Below are positions 44,322 to 53,263 of a DNA stretch of 64,000 bases, piece after piece. The notes beneath the pieces were generated by a model. It did no database searches and was not told the DNA's origin. It saw nothing but the letters and a program-made list of their open reading frames with translations. Each line of letters opens with the position of its first letter. Position 1 is the stretch's first letter. The translations under genes were made by a program, and so were the position numbers. This DNA is from Sphingomonas sp. (GTDB lineage Bacteria; Pseudomonadota; Alphaproteobacteria; Sphingomonadales; Sphingomonadaceae), in contig NZ_JAQZBC010000007.1 in NCBI RefSeq assembly GCF_029239295.1, positions 102,645-166,644 of the forward strand, read 5' to 3'.

Positions 44322-46106
44322 ATGAGTGAGGTCCTGATCGAGATTTGCGTCGACGACGCATCCGGCCTTGCGGCGGCCATCGCCGGCGGGGCCGATCGTA
44401 TCGAGCTGTGTTCCTCACTCGGGCTGGGAGGGCTGACGCCGACGCCCGGGCTGATGCGCTTGGCGGCCAGCTCACCTGTTCCGGTCCGTGCGATGATCCG
44501 GCCGCGCGACGGCGGGTTCTGCTATGACGCGGCGGAGCGCATTGCGATGCTGCACGACATCGATGCAGCGCGGGCCGAGGGCCTGGCGGGTGTCGTCATC
44601 GGCGCGCTGACACAGCAGGGCGAGCTTGACGTTCCGATGCTGGAGGAGCTGGTCGCCCGTGCCGTCGGAATGGATGTGACGCTGCACCGTGCGGTCGATC
44701 TGTTGCCCGACCCGACAGTGGCGGTGGCGATCGCGGCGCGGCTTGGCGTCGCGACGATCCTGACATCGGGCGGCGTTGCCACCGCCGCGGAGGGCGCGGC
44801 CACCATCCGCCGGATGGGCGAACTGGCGGGCGGGCGAGTCGAGATCATGGCTGGTGGCGGCATCCGCGGCGCGACCGTTGCCGCGCTGGCAACGCAGACC
44901 GGGGTCCGCGCGGTTCAGGCATCGGCGTCGCGTCCGCGCGCCACCTGGGCACCGGCGCTCAAGCTGGGGTTCGACAGCGAACTGGCGCGCGCAACCGATT
45001 GGGAGGAAGTCGCCCGTCTGCGCGCCGCGCTGCACCGTCCGGCCGCGGTGCCGGGGAAACCAATGGTCGCCGGGTCGCTCCCGCGTGGTCCGTCAGGCAC
45101 GTTGATGCATGCTGAGGCGAGCGAGGGGCCCGAGGCCGCCGCCCGCTTCCTCGCGCGCAATGGCGAGGTGATCGCCAGGCTGGCACAGCGGTTGCGAGCG
45201 AACCCGCCACCCTTTGTCGTGACGTGTGCGCGTGGATCGTCCGACCATGCCGCCACGTTCGGCAAATATCTGTTCGAGACGAAGACAGGGATCACCGTTG
45301 CCTCCGCCGCGCCGTCAATCGCGTCGCTCTATCGCACGCCGCTTCACGCCAGAGGCGCGCTGTGCCTGGCGATTTCGCAGTCCGGCCAAAGCCCCGATCT
45401 TCTCGCCACGGCCGAAGCGTACAAGGCCGGCGGCGCGTTCGTGGTGGCGATGGTGAATGACGAGGAATCGCCGCTGGCGGCCTGCGCCGACGAGGTGCTG
45501 CCGCTGTGCGCCGGCCCCGAGCGGTCCGTCGCTGCGACGAAATCATACATCACCTCGCTCGTGGCGCAGGCGGCGCTGGGCGCTGCATGGGCAGGCGACA
45601 CCGCGCTGCAGGATCGGCTGGCAGCGCTGCCCGACGCGCTGGCGCGGGCCTTCGCGCTGCGCTGGGGCGCGGCGATCCCGCCGCTGGTCGGTGCGCGCGA
45701 CCTGTTCGTGCTCGGGCGCGGCTATGGCTTTGCCGTGGCGCAGGAAGCGGCGCTCAAGTTCAAGGAAACCTGCGGGCTGCATGCCGAAGCGTTTTCGGCG
45801 GCCGAGGTTCGCCACGGGCCGATGGCGATCGTCGGACGCGGTTTTCCGGTGCTCGGCTTTGCCAGCTCGGATGCGACCGGCGATGACGTGCGTGCCGCCG
45901 CGGCGCAATTTGGCAAGCGCGGTGCGGTGACGCTGCTGGCAGATGCGGGTGGCGCCGGCGCGCTGCCGGCGATTGCGTGCGATCCGGTGCTGGAACCGAT
46001 CCTGCAGATCCAGAGCTTCTATCGGATGGTAAACGCCCTGGCGATTGCGCGAGGGGTCGATCCCGACGCGCCGCCGCATTTGAGGAAGGTGACCGAAACA
46101 CGATGA
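44322..46106 (+). CDS. CutC domain fused to SIS sugar-isomerase/deaminase domains
   Basis: One uninterrupted frame encodes 594 residues. Residues 1-240 are a complete CutC TIM barrel (EVLIEICVDDASGLAAAIAG, RIELCSSLGLGGLTPTPGLM, RPRDGGFCYDA, TLHRAVDLLPDP, ILTSGG, IMAGGGIR). After a linker of about 20 residues, residues 262-594 form a two-domain SIS protein (VTCARGSSDHAATFGKYLFE, ISQSGQSPD, ERSVAATKSYITSLVAQAAL, EAFSAAEVRHGPMAIV, end PPHLRKVTETR) like GlmS-type deaminase NagB-II. It would turn glucosamine-6-phosphate into fructose-6-phosphate, downstream of NagA, whose start overlaps this stop (ATGA). Usually CutC and SIS are separate genes. An internal ATG at 45063 with GGGGAAACC before it might also give a free SIS protein. 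The role of CutC is not established. Confidence 0.85.
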   Translation: MSEVLIEICVDDASGLAAAIAGGADRIELCSSLGLGGLTPTPGLMRLAASSPVPVRAMIRPRDGGFCYDAAERIAMLHDIDAARAEGLAGVVIGALTQQGELDVPMLEELVARAVGMDVTLHRAVDLLPDPTVAVAIAARLGVATILTSGGVATAAEGAATIRRMGELAGGRVEIMAGGGIRGATVAALATQTGVRAVQASASRPRATWAPALKLGFDSELARATDWEEVARLRAALHRPAAVPGKPMVAGSLPRGPSGTLMHAEASEGPEAAARFLARNGEVIARLAQRLRANPPPFVVTCARGSSDHAATFGKYLFETKTGITVASAAPSIASLYRTPLHARGALCLAISQSGQSPDLLATAEAYKAGGAFVVAMVNDEESPLAACADEVLPLCAGPERSVAATKSYITSLVAQAALGAAWAGDTALQDRLAALPDALARAFALRWGAAIPPLVGARDLFVLGRGYGFAVAQEAALKFKETCGLHAEAFSAAEVRHGPMAIVGRGFPVLGFASSDATGDDVRAAAAQFGKRGAVTLLADAGGAGALPAIACDPVLEPILQIQSFYRMVNALAIARGVDPDAPPHLRKVTETR

Positions 46107-47236
46107 GCAAGTTCCTGTTCGAGAACGGCACCGTCGTGCTCGGCGACGGCCGGACGGCGGAGCATCTGCTGATCGAGGATGATCGCGTCGCGGCGCCAGA
46201 TGCTGATCGCGCCGGGGCAGAACGGATCGACCTAGCCGAGGGATGGCTGCTGCCGGGGTTCATCGACACGCAGGTGAACGGCGGCGGCGGCGTGCTGTTC
46301 AACGACGATCCGAGCGTCGAGACGATCGCGGCGATCGGCGCGGCGCATGCGCGCTTTGGCACCACGGGATTTCTGCCGACGCTGATCTCCGACACGCCCG
46401 AGAAGATCGATCGTGCGCTGCGGGCGACCGAACAGGCGATCGCCGCCGGCGTGCCGGGGGTGCTAGGCATCCATATCGAGGGGCCGTTCCTCAATCCCCG
46501 GCGGCGCGGCACGCATGACGTGGCGCACTTCATCCGGCTGGACGCGGAGAAGATCGCGCTGCTGTCCAGCCTGACCCACGGCCGCACATTGGTGACGCTG
46601 GCGCCGGAAATGACCACACCGGACGATATCCGCGCGCTCGCGGCGGCCGGCGTGATCGTGGCGGCGGGGCATACCGACGCCGATTACGCGACGATGCAAA
46701 GCGCGTTCGAGGCCGGCGTGACGGGGGTAACCCATTTGTTCAACGCGATGTCACCGCTGCACCATCGCAAGCCTGGCGTGGTCGGCGCGGCGATCGAGAA
46801 CCGGACGGCCTATGCCGGGTTGATCGTCGACGGTCGGCATGTCGCGCCGGCGGCGCTGCGGATCGCGCTGGCCGCGCGGCCGCACGATCGCTTCATGCTG
46901 GTCACGGATGCGATGTCGACGGTCGGCACCGATGCCGATCATTTCGTGCTGCAGGGCAAGACGATACGGATCGAGAATGGCGTGTGCGTCGAGGCCGATG
47001 GGACGCTGGCCGGGTCAGCGCTCGACATGGCGACGGCGGTTGGCAACGCAGTGCGGATGCTGGGGCTCGAGGTGGCGGAAGCGTCGATGATGGCGTCCGG
47101 CGCGCCGGCGGCGTTCCTGGGCCTTGGCGATCGCGGCGCGCTGCGTCCGGGCATGCGGGCCGATATGGTTTGGCTGGGCGCGGATCTTGGCGCGCGGGGC
47201 ACGTGGATCGCCGGTCGCCGCGTTGGTGAAGCGTAG
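46103..47236 (+). CDS. nagA: N-acetylglucosamine-6-phosphate deacetylase
   Basis: The 377-residue amidohydrolase has the NagA marks: LLPGFIDTQVNGGGGVLFND near residue 47 (with the H-to-Q metal motif seen in NagA), GIHIEGPFLNPRRRGTH, metal-binding GHTDADYATMQSAFEAG, THLFNAMSPLHHRKPG and the catalytic Asp in LVTDAMSTVG. It removes acetate from GlcNAc-6-phosphate. The ATG overlaps the CutC-SIS stop, so deacetylase and deaminase are coupled. No GlcNAc kinase or transporter is in the window. Confidence 0.95.
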   Translation: MSKFLFENGTVVLGDGRTAEHLLIEDDRVAAPDADRAGAERIDLAEGWLLPGFIDTQVNGGGGVLFNDDPSVETIAAIGAAHARFGTTGFLPTLISDTPEKIDRALRATEQAIAAGVPGVLGIHIEGPFLNPRRRGTHDVAHFIRLDAEKIALLSSLTHGRTLVTLAPEMTTPDDIRALAAAGVIVAAGHTDADYATMQSAFEAGVTGVTHLFNAMSPLHHRKPGVVGAAIENRTAYAGLIVDGRHVAPAALRIALAARPHDRFMLVTDAMSTVGTDADHFVLQGKTIRIENGVCVEADGTLAGSALDMATAVGNAVRMLGLEVAEASMMASGAPAAFLGLGDRGALRPGMRADMVWLGADLGARGTWIAGRRVGEA

Positions 47237-47311
47237 CGTCTCGAGCGGCGCGGGGTCATTCCGGGCCACCATGGCTTGACGGTGGCACGGTAGCTGTTCG
47301 ATCAGGGCCCT

Positions 47312-49264
47312 ATGTTCAAGCACTTCGCCGCATCGCTCACCCTCGTCGCGCTTGCCGCCGGCGCCTCCGCCCAGACCATCAGCCAGCAGACCGTCAGCCA
47401 GCGTCAGGTGGGCAGCGCCACGCTGTCGGGCGTGCCGGAGATCCCCGCCGATGTGCGCGAGGCGGTGCAGCGTTACCAGAACAGCCGGGCGGCGCAGTTC
47501 GAGGATTGGCTGCCCGACGGCTCGATGCTGATCGCCACGCGCTTCGGCGCGACGCAGCAGCTGCATCATGTGGCGAAGCCCGGTGCGACGCGCACCCAGA
47601 TCACCTTTGGCGCCGAACCGATCGCCAGCGCCACCGTCATCCCCGGTACCGATCGCTTCGTGATGACGCGTGACACCGGCGGCGACGAGTGGTTCCAGCT
47701 CTACACCCGTGGCCTCACCGGCACCGCGCAGCAGCTGACGCAGGCGGGCACGCGCAACGGCTCGCCTGTGTTCAGCAAGGACGGCAGCCTCCTCGCCTGG
47801 GCACGCGCCACGAAGGGCAGCGCAGCCTATACGATCCTCGGCGTCGACCCGAAGGCCGGCGGCGCGCCGCGCACCTTGTATCAGGCGGACGGCGCCGTCG
47901 CCCCGGCGGATATCGCGCCCGACAAGTCGCGGCTGATCTTCGTGCGCAGCCTGTCGAACCGCGAGGACCAGCTGTTCGAGCTCGATCTCGCCACCGGCAA
48001 GGCACGTCGCATCGCACCCAAAGCGGAGGCGGCGGTCTATAACGATCCGCGCTACCTGCCCGGCGGCAAGAAGCTGATCGCCATTTCGGATCGCGGCAAC
48101 GACACGCGCCAGCTGGTCGAGATTGACCTTGCGACCGGCGCGCAGATGGTGCTGACGCCGGGCCTGAAGTGGGACGTCGAAAGCTATGACCTGACCGATG
48201 ACGGCCGGGTGCTCGCTTATGCCGTGAACGAGGACGGCTTCTCCCGCGTCGTGGTGCAGGATCGCATCACCCGCCGCGCGCTGCCGCAGCCGACGCTGCC
48301 CAAGGGCGTGCTGACCGCGCTGAAATTCTCGCCCGACGGCAAGCAGCTCGCGATCGGCCTTACCTCCGCCACCTCGGCCGGGGACGTTTGGAGCTGGGAC
48401 GTCGACGAGGGGCAGCTCACCCGCTGGACGACGTCGGAACTCGGCGATCTCGATCCGGCGCAGCTCGCCGAGCCGGAGCTCATTCGCTTCAAGTCGTTCG
48501 ACGGCCTGTCGGTGCCGGCCTTCGTCTATCGGCCGAAGGGCGTGCCCGCGGGCACGCGCACCCCGGTAATCATCGACATCCACGGTGGGCCGGAGGCGCA
48601 GACGCGGCCGATCTGGAATTATGGCGCGCAATATTTCGCCGACGTGCTGAAGGCGACGGTGATCCTGCCCAACGTCCGCGGCAGCGACGGCTATGGCAAG
48701 CGCTACCTCAACCTCGACAATGCCGAGAAGCGCGAGGATTCGGTCAAGGACATCGGCGCGCTGCTCGACTGGATCGCGCAGCAGCCGAACCTCGATGCCA
48801 ATCGCGTCGCGGTTTATGGCCAATCCTATGGCGGGTACATGAGCCTCGCCGTGATGACGCATTATTCCGATCGCCTGGTCGGCGGCGTCGAGCGCTATGG
48901 CATCAGCAACTGGATCACCTTCCTTGAGAAGACCGAGGCCTATCGCCGCGACAATCGCCGCGCCGAATATGGCGACGAGCGCGATCCCAAGATGCGCGCG
49001 GTGCTGCAGCGCGTCTCGCCGATCACCAACGTCGATCGCATCAAGAAGCCGATGCTGGTAATGCAGGGCGCCAACGACCCGCGCGTGCCGCAGCTGGAAT
49101 CCGATCAGGTGGTCGAGAAGCTGCGCGCGAACGGCAATGAGACCTGGTACGTCCTGTTCGCCGACGAGGGGCATGGCTTCATGAAGAAGCCGAACAACGA
49201 CCTTCGCCGCGAGGTGGAAACGGTGTTCCTGCGCCGCCTGTTCGAGCAGCAGCCGGCGCGCTGA
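47312..49264 (+). CDS. S9 family peptidase (dipeptidyl/acylaminoacyl peptidase type)
   Basis: The 650-residue exported protein has a signal peptide (FKHFAASLTLVALAAGASAQ), a seven-bladed beta-propeller (about 40-390) and an alpha/beta hydrolase domain with the nucleophile in VYGQSYGGYMSLAVMT near residue 511, the Asp in QGANDPRVPQLESDQ and the His in DEGHGFMKKPNND. It probably cleaves peptides in the periplasm. It is preceded by a 75-base gap after nagA and converges with mntR. Substrate preference cannot be told. Confidence 0.92.
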   Translation: MFKHFAASLTLVALAAGASAQTISQQTVSQRQVGSATLSGVPEIPADVREAVQRYQNSRAAQFEDWLPDGSMLIATRFGATQQLHHVAKPGATRTQITFGAEPIASATVIPGTDRFVMTRDTGGDEWFQLYTRGLTGTAQQLTQAGTRNGSPVFSKDGSLLAWARATKGSAAYTILGVDPKAGGAPRTLYQADGAVAPADIAPDKSRLIFVRSLSNREDQLFELDLATGKARRIAPKAEAAVYNDPRYLPGGKKLIAISDRGNDTRQLVEIDLATGAQMVLTPGLKWDVESYDLTDDGRVLAYAVNEDGFSRVVVQDRITRRALPQPTLPKGVLTALKFSPDGKQLAIGLTSATSAGDVWSWDVDEGQLTRWTTSELGDLDPAQLAEPELIRFKSFDGLSVPAFVYRPKGVPAGTRTPVIIDIHGGPEAQTRPIWNYGAQYFADVLKATVILPNVRGSDGYGKRYLNLDNAEKREDSVKDIGALLDWIAQQPNLDANRVAVYGQSYGGYMSLAVMTHYSDRLVGGVERYGISNWITFLEKTEAYRRDNRRAEYGDERDPKMRAVLQRVSPITNVDRIKKPMLVMQGANDPRVPQLESDQVVEKLRANGNETWYVLFADEGHGFMKKPNNDLRREVETVFLRRLFEQQPAR

Positions 49265-49312
49265 GGCCGCCGCGCCCAGCGAAGGTCGGGCCGGGGGGCC
49301 GCAGTCGCCCGG

Positions 49313-49744
49313 TTAATTGCCTTCGCTGGTGAGGCGCGCGGTCAGCGCCTCCAGCTTCGCCAGCGTTTCGGCGCTGACATGATGTTCGATCCCTTCCGAG
49401 TCCGCGCGCGCGACTGCGGGATCGAGCCCTAGCGCTAGGAGAAAATCGAGCACGACGCGGTGCCGTTCGCGGGAAGCGTCCGCGATCTCGCGCCCCCGTT
49501 CGGTCAGGAAGATCGAGCGATATCGCTTGTTCTCGACCAGGCCGTCGCGCCGTAGCCGCGTAATCACCTTTGACGCGGTTGCCTGCGCCACGCCGAGCCG
49601 CTCGGCGATATCGGTCAGCCGCGCTTCGCCTTCGGTGGCGATCAGATCGCCGATCAGCTCGACATAATCCTCCGACACTTCGGTCAGGTTCGCCTCGCGC
49701 GTCTTGCGGAAGGCGGCAGCACGGTCAGCAGCGGAAAGCGACAT
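49313..49744 (-). CDS. mntR: Manganese-responsive regulator MntR (DtxR family)
   Basis: The 143-residue protein is a DtxR/MntR-type metalloregulator: EDYVELIGDLIATEGEARLT, winged helix AERLGVAQATASKVITRLRR and LVENKRYRSIFLTERGREIA, and the metal-site region HRVVLDFLLALGLDPAVARADSEGIEHHVS with the Glu, His residues of the binding site. With manganese it binds a TAGC-N4-GCTA palindrome, and such a site lies at 49809-49822 between it and a TonB receptor gene. No MntH or Mn ABC transporter is in the window. Confidence 0.93.
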   Translation of the reverse strand: MSLSAADRAAAFRKTREANLTEVSEDYVELIGDLIATEGEARLTDIAERLGVAQATASKVITRLRRDGLVENKRYRSIFLTERGREIADASRERHRVVLDFLLALGLDPAVARADSEGIEHHVSAETLAKLEALTARLTSEGN

Positions 49745-49808
49745 GCGCGCTCCATAACCGCTGTCCTAGCTAAAGCCCAAGCAGGGAACTTGCATCCATG
49801 CCGATAAT

Positions 49809-49822
49809 TTAGCAATGGCTAA
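49809..49822. promoter_or_regulatory. MntR-box-like palindrome
   Basis: TTAGC and GCTAA (49809-49813, 49818-49822) are perfect arms around AATG. The core TAGC-N4-GCTA is the same as the core of the E. coli MntR site as I recall it (TAGCAAAGGCTA). It lies 20 bases before the TonB receptor start and 65 bases from the mntR start. A second half-like TAGCTAA occurs at 49768-49774. Confidence 0.7.
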
Positions 49823-49842
49823 CTCCCTTAGTGGAGGGAATG

Positions 49843-51936
49843 ATGAATCTGGCAGCGGCGATGGTGACGGCGGCAACGGCGCTGACAGCGACGGCGGTCG
49901 ACGCGGAACCGCAAGCAGCGCCGGACGGGGCGATCGTGGTGACGGGAACGCGCACGCCGCGATCCCTGCGGGAAGCGCCGGTGCGAACCGACATCATCGG
50001 GCCCGCGGTGCTGGAGCGCGCAGCGCCGCGCAATCTGGCCGACGCGATCGATTTCCTTCCCGCCGCGCGATCGGAGAGCAACTGCCAGAATTGCAACACG
50101 ACCGAGATCCAGCTGCTCGGCCTACCGGGCGCCTATAACCAGATCCTGCTCGACGGATTGCCGCTGATGACGGGCGTCGCCGCGGTCTATGGGGTTGAGC
50201 AGATCCCGGCGGTGCTGGTCGACCGGATCGAGGTAGTGAAGGGCGGAGCGTCGGTCCTTTATGGTCCCGGCGCCGTGGCGGGGGTGGTGAACGTCATTCC
50301 CCTGCGCCCCGAGCGCGACACGATCCGCGCGGCCATGGACGTCCAGCATCTGGCGGGGCGATCCAGCGTGTTCGGTTCACTGTTGGGGGCGAAGACCTTT
50401 TCCACCGGCTTCATCAACCTGTTCGCGCAGGCGGAGCACAGCCCGGCGATCGACCTGAACGATGACGGCTACAGCGAGCTTGCGCGGCGCAAGCTGGTCA
50501 CCGTGGGTGCGCGCGGTGAATGGCGGCCCGGTGACGCCACCACGGTTGCGGTGGATTACCAGTTTACCAGCGAACGCCGTCGGGGCGGCAACGCCTTCGA
50601 TCGCGCAGCCTATCTCGCCAACATTGCCGAGCAGATCGACAGCGACGTGCATCGCGGCACGATCAGCGTCACGCAGGATTTGGGCCCGGATTTGCGCGCC
50701 ATCGCCACCTACGCCCTGTCGCGGCTGAAGCGTCGCAGCTTCTATGGCGGACTGGGCGATGTGGAAACCGATCCGGGGGCGAGCGGTTTCGACGCGGCGG
50801 CGCTGGCGGAGGCGGTCGCGATCAGCCGGCGGCAATATGGCCGAACGCATGACAGCTTTGACTATGGCGAGGTCAGACTGGAGGCCAGTGCCGGCGCTCA
50901 TTCCCTGCTGGGCGGAGTGCAATATCGCCGTGAAAGCGTCACTGACCGCGCCGAAGATGTCGATCGCACCCGGCTGGCGACGCTGGTGTCGGGCAGCTTC
51001 GACACGCTGGGCGCGTTCGTTCGGGACGAATGGACGCTTGGCACGGGCCTTCGGTTGATCCTCGGGGCGCGGCTCGACAAGAGTTCAGCGCTGTCGTCGG
51101 TGATCGCCTCACCGCGTATCGGCCTGTGGGCGTCGCCGAGCCCCTCGCTGGTGCTGCGGGCCAATTACTCGACCGGCTATCGCGCGCCGGAGGTGTTCAG
51201 CGAGGATATCCATGTCGCCATATTGGGCGCGGCGCCGATCAGGGTCGTGAATGCTCCTGGGCTGGCGGCCGAGCGGGCGGACAGCGTGGCGATCGGTTTT
51301 GACTGGCGGCCGACGTGGAATGACGGGGCGGTCACGCTGGACGGGCAGGCCTATTTCACGCGGTTGCGCGACACCTTCTTCCTGGGGGCGGTGGAGACGG
51401 CGAACGACGGATCGCTGTTCCAGACGCGGGTGAATGCCGGCGGTAGCCGCGTCGCGGGCGCGGAGATGACGCTGGGTTACCGCTTCACGTCGACGCTGAA
51501 TGCCAGCGTGGGCGCTGCCTATATCGACGCGCGCTATGACGATCCGCAGGTGGTCTTCGACGAAGCAGGAACGGTGCTCGCCACGCGGCGGTATCTGAAA
51601 TCGCCGCGCCTGTCCGGGGTGGGGCAGGCGGTCTGGCGGATGACGCCGTCCTTCGACGCGTTTCTGGCGGCGCGCTACACCGGGCCAATGCGGGTGCTGA
51701 ACAACCGACTGGGGGCCGTTCGCCGCAGCAACGATTTCCTGGTGCTCGATCTCACCGGGACGCGGCACTTTCCGGTGGGCGACACCGGCCGCGAAGTGGA
51801 CGTGACGTTCGGGATCAAGAACCTGACCGATGTGCGTCAGCGCGATCTGGAGTCAGGGCCCGAGCGCGACAGCGATTACGTCTATGGCCCACGCCAGCCC
51901 CGCACGTTGTTCGTGCGGATCAATGCGCACTTCTAG
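49843..51936 (+). CDS. TonB-dependent receptor, probable MntR target
   Basis: The product (697 residues from ATG 49843) has a signal peptide (MNLAAAMVTAATALTATAVDA), a TonB-box-like DGAIVVTGTRTPRSLREAP, a plug with CQNCNTTEIQLLGLPGAYNQ, ILLDGLPLMTGVAAVYGVEQ and VVKGGASVLYGPGAVAGVVN, and a 22-strand-type barrel ending TLFVRINAHF. The Cys-x-x-Cys in the plug is unusual and could bind metal or form a disulfide. GGAGGG lies five bases before ATG 49843 (ATG 49840 is too close). The MntR-like palindrome in its leader makes manganese-repressed uptake of manganese, or a manganese chelate, the leading hypothesis. Confidence 0.92.
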   Translation: MNLAAAMVTAATALTATAVDAEPQAAPDGAIVVTGTRTPRSLREAPVRTDIIGPAVLERAAPRNLADAIDFLPAARSESNCQNCNTTEIQLLGLPGAYNQILLDGLPLMTGVAAVYGVEQIPAVLVDRIEVVKGGASVLYGPGAVAGVVNVIPLRPERDTIRAAMDVQHLAGRSSVFGSLLGAKTFSTGFINLFAQAEHSPAIDLNDDGYSELARRKLVTVGARGEWRPGDATTVAVDYQFTSERRRGGNAFDRAAYLANIAEQIDSDVHRGTISVTQDLGPDLRAIATYALSRLKRRSFYGGLGDVETDPGASGFDAAALAEAVAISRRQYGRTHDSFDYGEVRLEASAGAHSLLGGVQYRRESVTDRAEDVDRTRLATLVSGSFDTLGAFVRDEWTLGTGLRLILGARLDKSSALSSVIASPRIGLWASPSPSLVLRANYSTGYRAPEVFSEDIHVAILGAAPIRVVNAPGLAAERADSVAIGFDWRPTWNDGAVTLDGQAYFTRLRDTFFLGAVETANDGSLFQTRVNAGGSRVAGAEMTLGYRFTSTLNASVGAAYIDARYDDPQVVFDEAGTVLATRRYLKSPRLSGVGQAVWRMTPSFDAFLAARYTGPMRVLNNRLGAVRRSNDFLVLDLTGTRHFPVGDTGREVDVTFGIKNLTDVRQRDLESGPERDSDYVYGPRQPRTLFVRINAHF

Positions 51937-52447
51937 GCTGTGGCTTCTACTGGCCGCCTGCTGCCTCGGCGGCGGCGCGACCATGCCCGACCCCTTTGCG
52001 GGCACGCTGCATCGGCTGGACAAAGGCCGGGTCGCGCGCAGCGCGGTGGCAGACGACGTGCGACAGGTCGCGCTTTATTATGGCGCCAGTTGGTGTGGAC
52101 CGTGCCGCGCGTTCGTTCCCGAGCTGATCGCCGCCTATCCGCGGCTGCGGGCGATGGGCACGGAAGTGATCTTCGTCAGCGATGATCGCAGCTGTGCGGC
52201 GGCGCTGGACTATGCGCGGGCCAGCCGAATGCCGTGGCTGCTGCTGCCGTGCGATGCGCACCGGCGACGCGCGTTACGCGCGTTGGGCGGAACGGCGCTG
52301 CCGGGGCTGGTCGTCGTTGATCGCGATGGACGGCAACGCGCAACGAGCTGGAGGGCGGATGACGACAGCGCGCCCCGCGGGACGCTTCGCTGGCTGTTGG
52401 ACCGGCCGCCCGGTTCAGGCAGACCTGCGGCGGGCGCCGGTACGTGA
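51923..52447 (+). CDS. Thioredoxin-like probable lipoprotein
   Basis: The 174-residue protein begins MRTSRLWLLLAACCLGGG, a short hydrophobic segment with an LAAC-type lipobox, and then a thioredoxin fold with the active site ALYYGASWCGPCRAFVPELI near residue 52 and the cis-Pro loop GGTALPGLVVVDRDGRQR. Its ATG lies 14 bases inside the 3' end of the TonB receptor gene, so it is translationally coupled. It may reduce or form disulfides in the receptor (which has a plug CxxC) or in a partner; that is inference. Confidence 0.82.
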   Translation: MRTSRLWLLLAACCLGGGATMPDPFAGTLHRLDKGRVARSAVADDVRQVALYYGASWCGPCRAFVPELIAAYPRLRAMGTEVIFVSDDRSCAAALDYARASRMPWLLLPCDAHRRRALRALGGTALPGLVVVDRDGRQRATSWRADDDSAPRGTLRWLLDRPPGSGRPAAGAGT

Positions 52448-52511
52448 TTTATCGAATCGGAATGTCGGCCATGTGGGCCGATGCTCCCGGAGAGTACGCT
52501 GGGAGAGTAAC

Positions 52512-53069
52512 ATGCGTCTGCTGATTGCTGGTGCCCTGATCGCCACCGCCGCCCTTGCGGGACCATTGCAGGCGCAGGGACCTCCGGGACCGCCGCCGGG
52601 CGGTGGCCCAGGGCGGCCGGGAGCCAACCCGCCGCCTGGTCCACCGCAGATGGGCGGGCCTGCCCGGCCGCCCGGTAATCCTGTCTGGAGCCGGCCGCCG
52701 GGTACGCGGCCGCCGCCGCCTCCGCCGCCGAACTGGGGCCAGAACCGTCGCCCATGGGTACGCTATGACTACAACCGGCCGCCGCCAGGGCAGCCATGGT
52801 ATTATGCCGACCAATTCTATCGCAACGGGCGCTATTACAGGCCGCGCCGGCTTGGGCGGTATGACCGTATCTATCGCGGCTATAATGGGCGTTATTATTG
52901 CCGGCGCAGCGACGGGACCACGGGTCTGATCATTGGCGGCATCAGTGGCGGATTGCTGGGCGGATTGCTGGACAACGGCGATTCCAGCCCGCTGGGCGCG
53001 CTGATCGGTGCCGGCGCCGGTGCCGCGCTGGGTACGGCGATCGACCAGGGCCAGGTGATCTGCCGCTAG
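52512..53069 (+). CDS. Pro/Gly-rich exported protein with glycine-zipper segment
   Basis: The 185-residue protein has a signal peptide (MRLLIAGALIATAALAGPLQA), a long Pro-Gly linker (about 22-80), a Tyr/Arg-rich region (YYADQFYRNGRYYRPRRLG, 98-130), and a C-terminal glycine-zipper (GGISGGLLGGLLDNG, then GALIGAGAGAALGTAI). Such proteins sit in the envelope; the Tyr/Arg part resembles RcnB/PXPV-type repeats. Function unknown. GGGAGAG lies before the ATG. Confidence 0.78.
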   Translation: MRLLIAGALIATAALAGPLQAQGPPGPPPGGGPGRPGANPPPGPPQMGGPARPPGNPVWSRPPGTRPPPPPPPNWGQNRRPWVRYDYNRPPPGQPWYYADQFYRNGRYYRPRRLGRYDRIYRGYNGRYYCRRSDGTTGLIIGGISGGLLGGLLDNGDSSPLGALIGAGAGAALGTAIDQGQVICR

Positions 53070-53087
53070 ACGTTGCACGCTGAACGA

Positions 53088-53160
53088 ACCGCCGCCTCCG
53101 CAAACCCGGTTGCTGATCGCCGAGACGATCATCGATCTGGGTTGCGGGGGCGGTGGCGGT
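53088..53160. terminator. Long imperfect inverted repeat after glycine-zipper gene
   Basis: Bases 53088-53107 (ACCGCCGCCTCCGCAAACCC) pair with 53139-53160, which read GGGTTGC, then a G-run, then CGGTGGCGGT. The stem has about 18 pairs with small bulges and a loop of about 31 bases. It begins 18 bases after the stop codon, so a terminator role is likely, though there is no T-run. Confidence 0.4.
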
Positions 53161-53263
53161 GCCTGCTGCCCATCGGCGGTTCATCAACGGGAATGATATG
53201 GATGCACGTGCGTTGGTGTGCCTCAGCACGCTGATGCGCCATTTGCAGCCGAAGGAGCCCCCG

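Noticed and set aside
47015..49174. 719-codon antisense frame under nagA and the S9 peptidase
   Set aside because: Low-complexity His/Arg/Ala shadow; both sense genes are complete and recognised.
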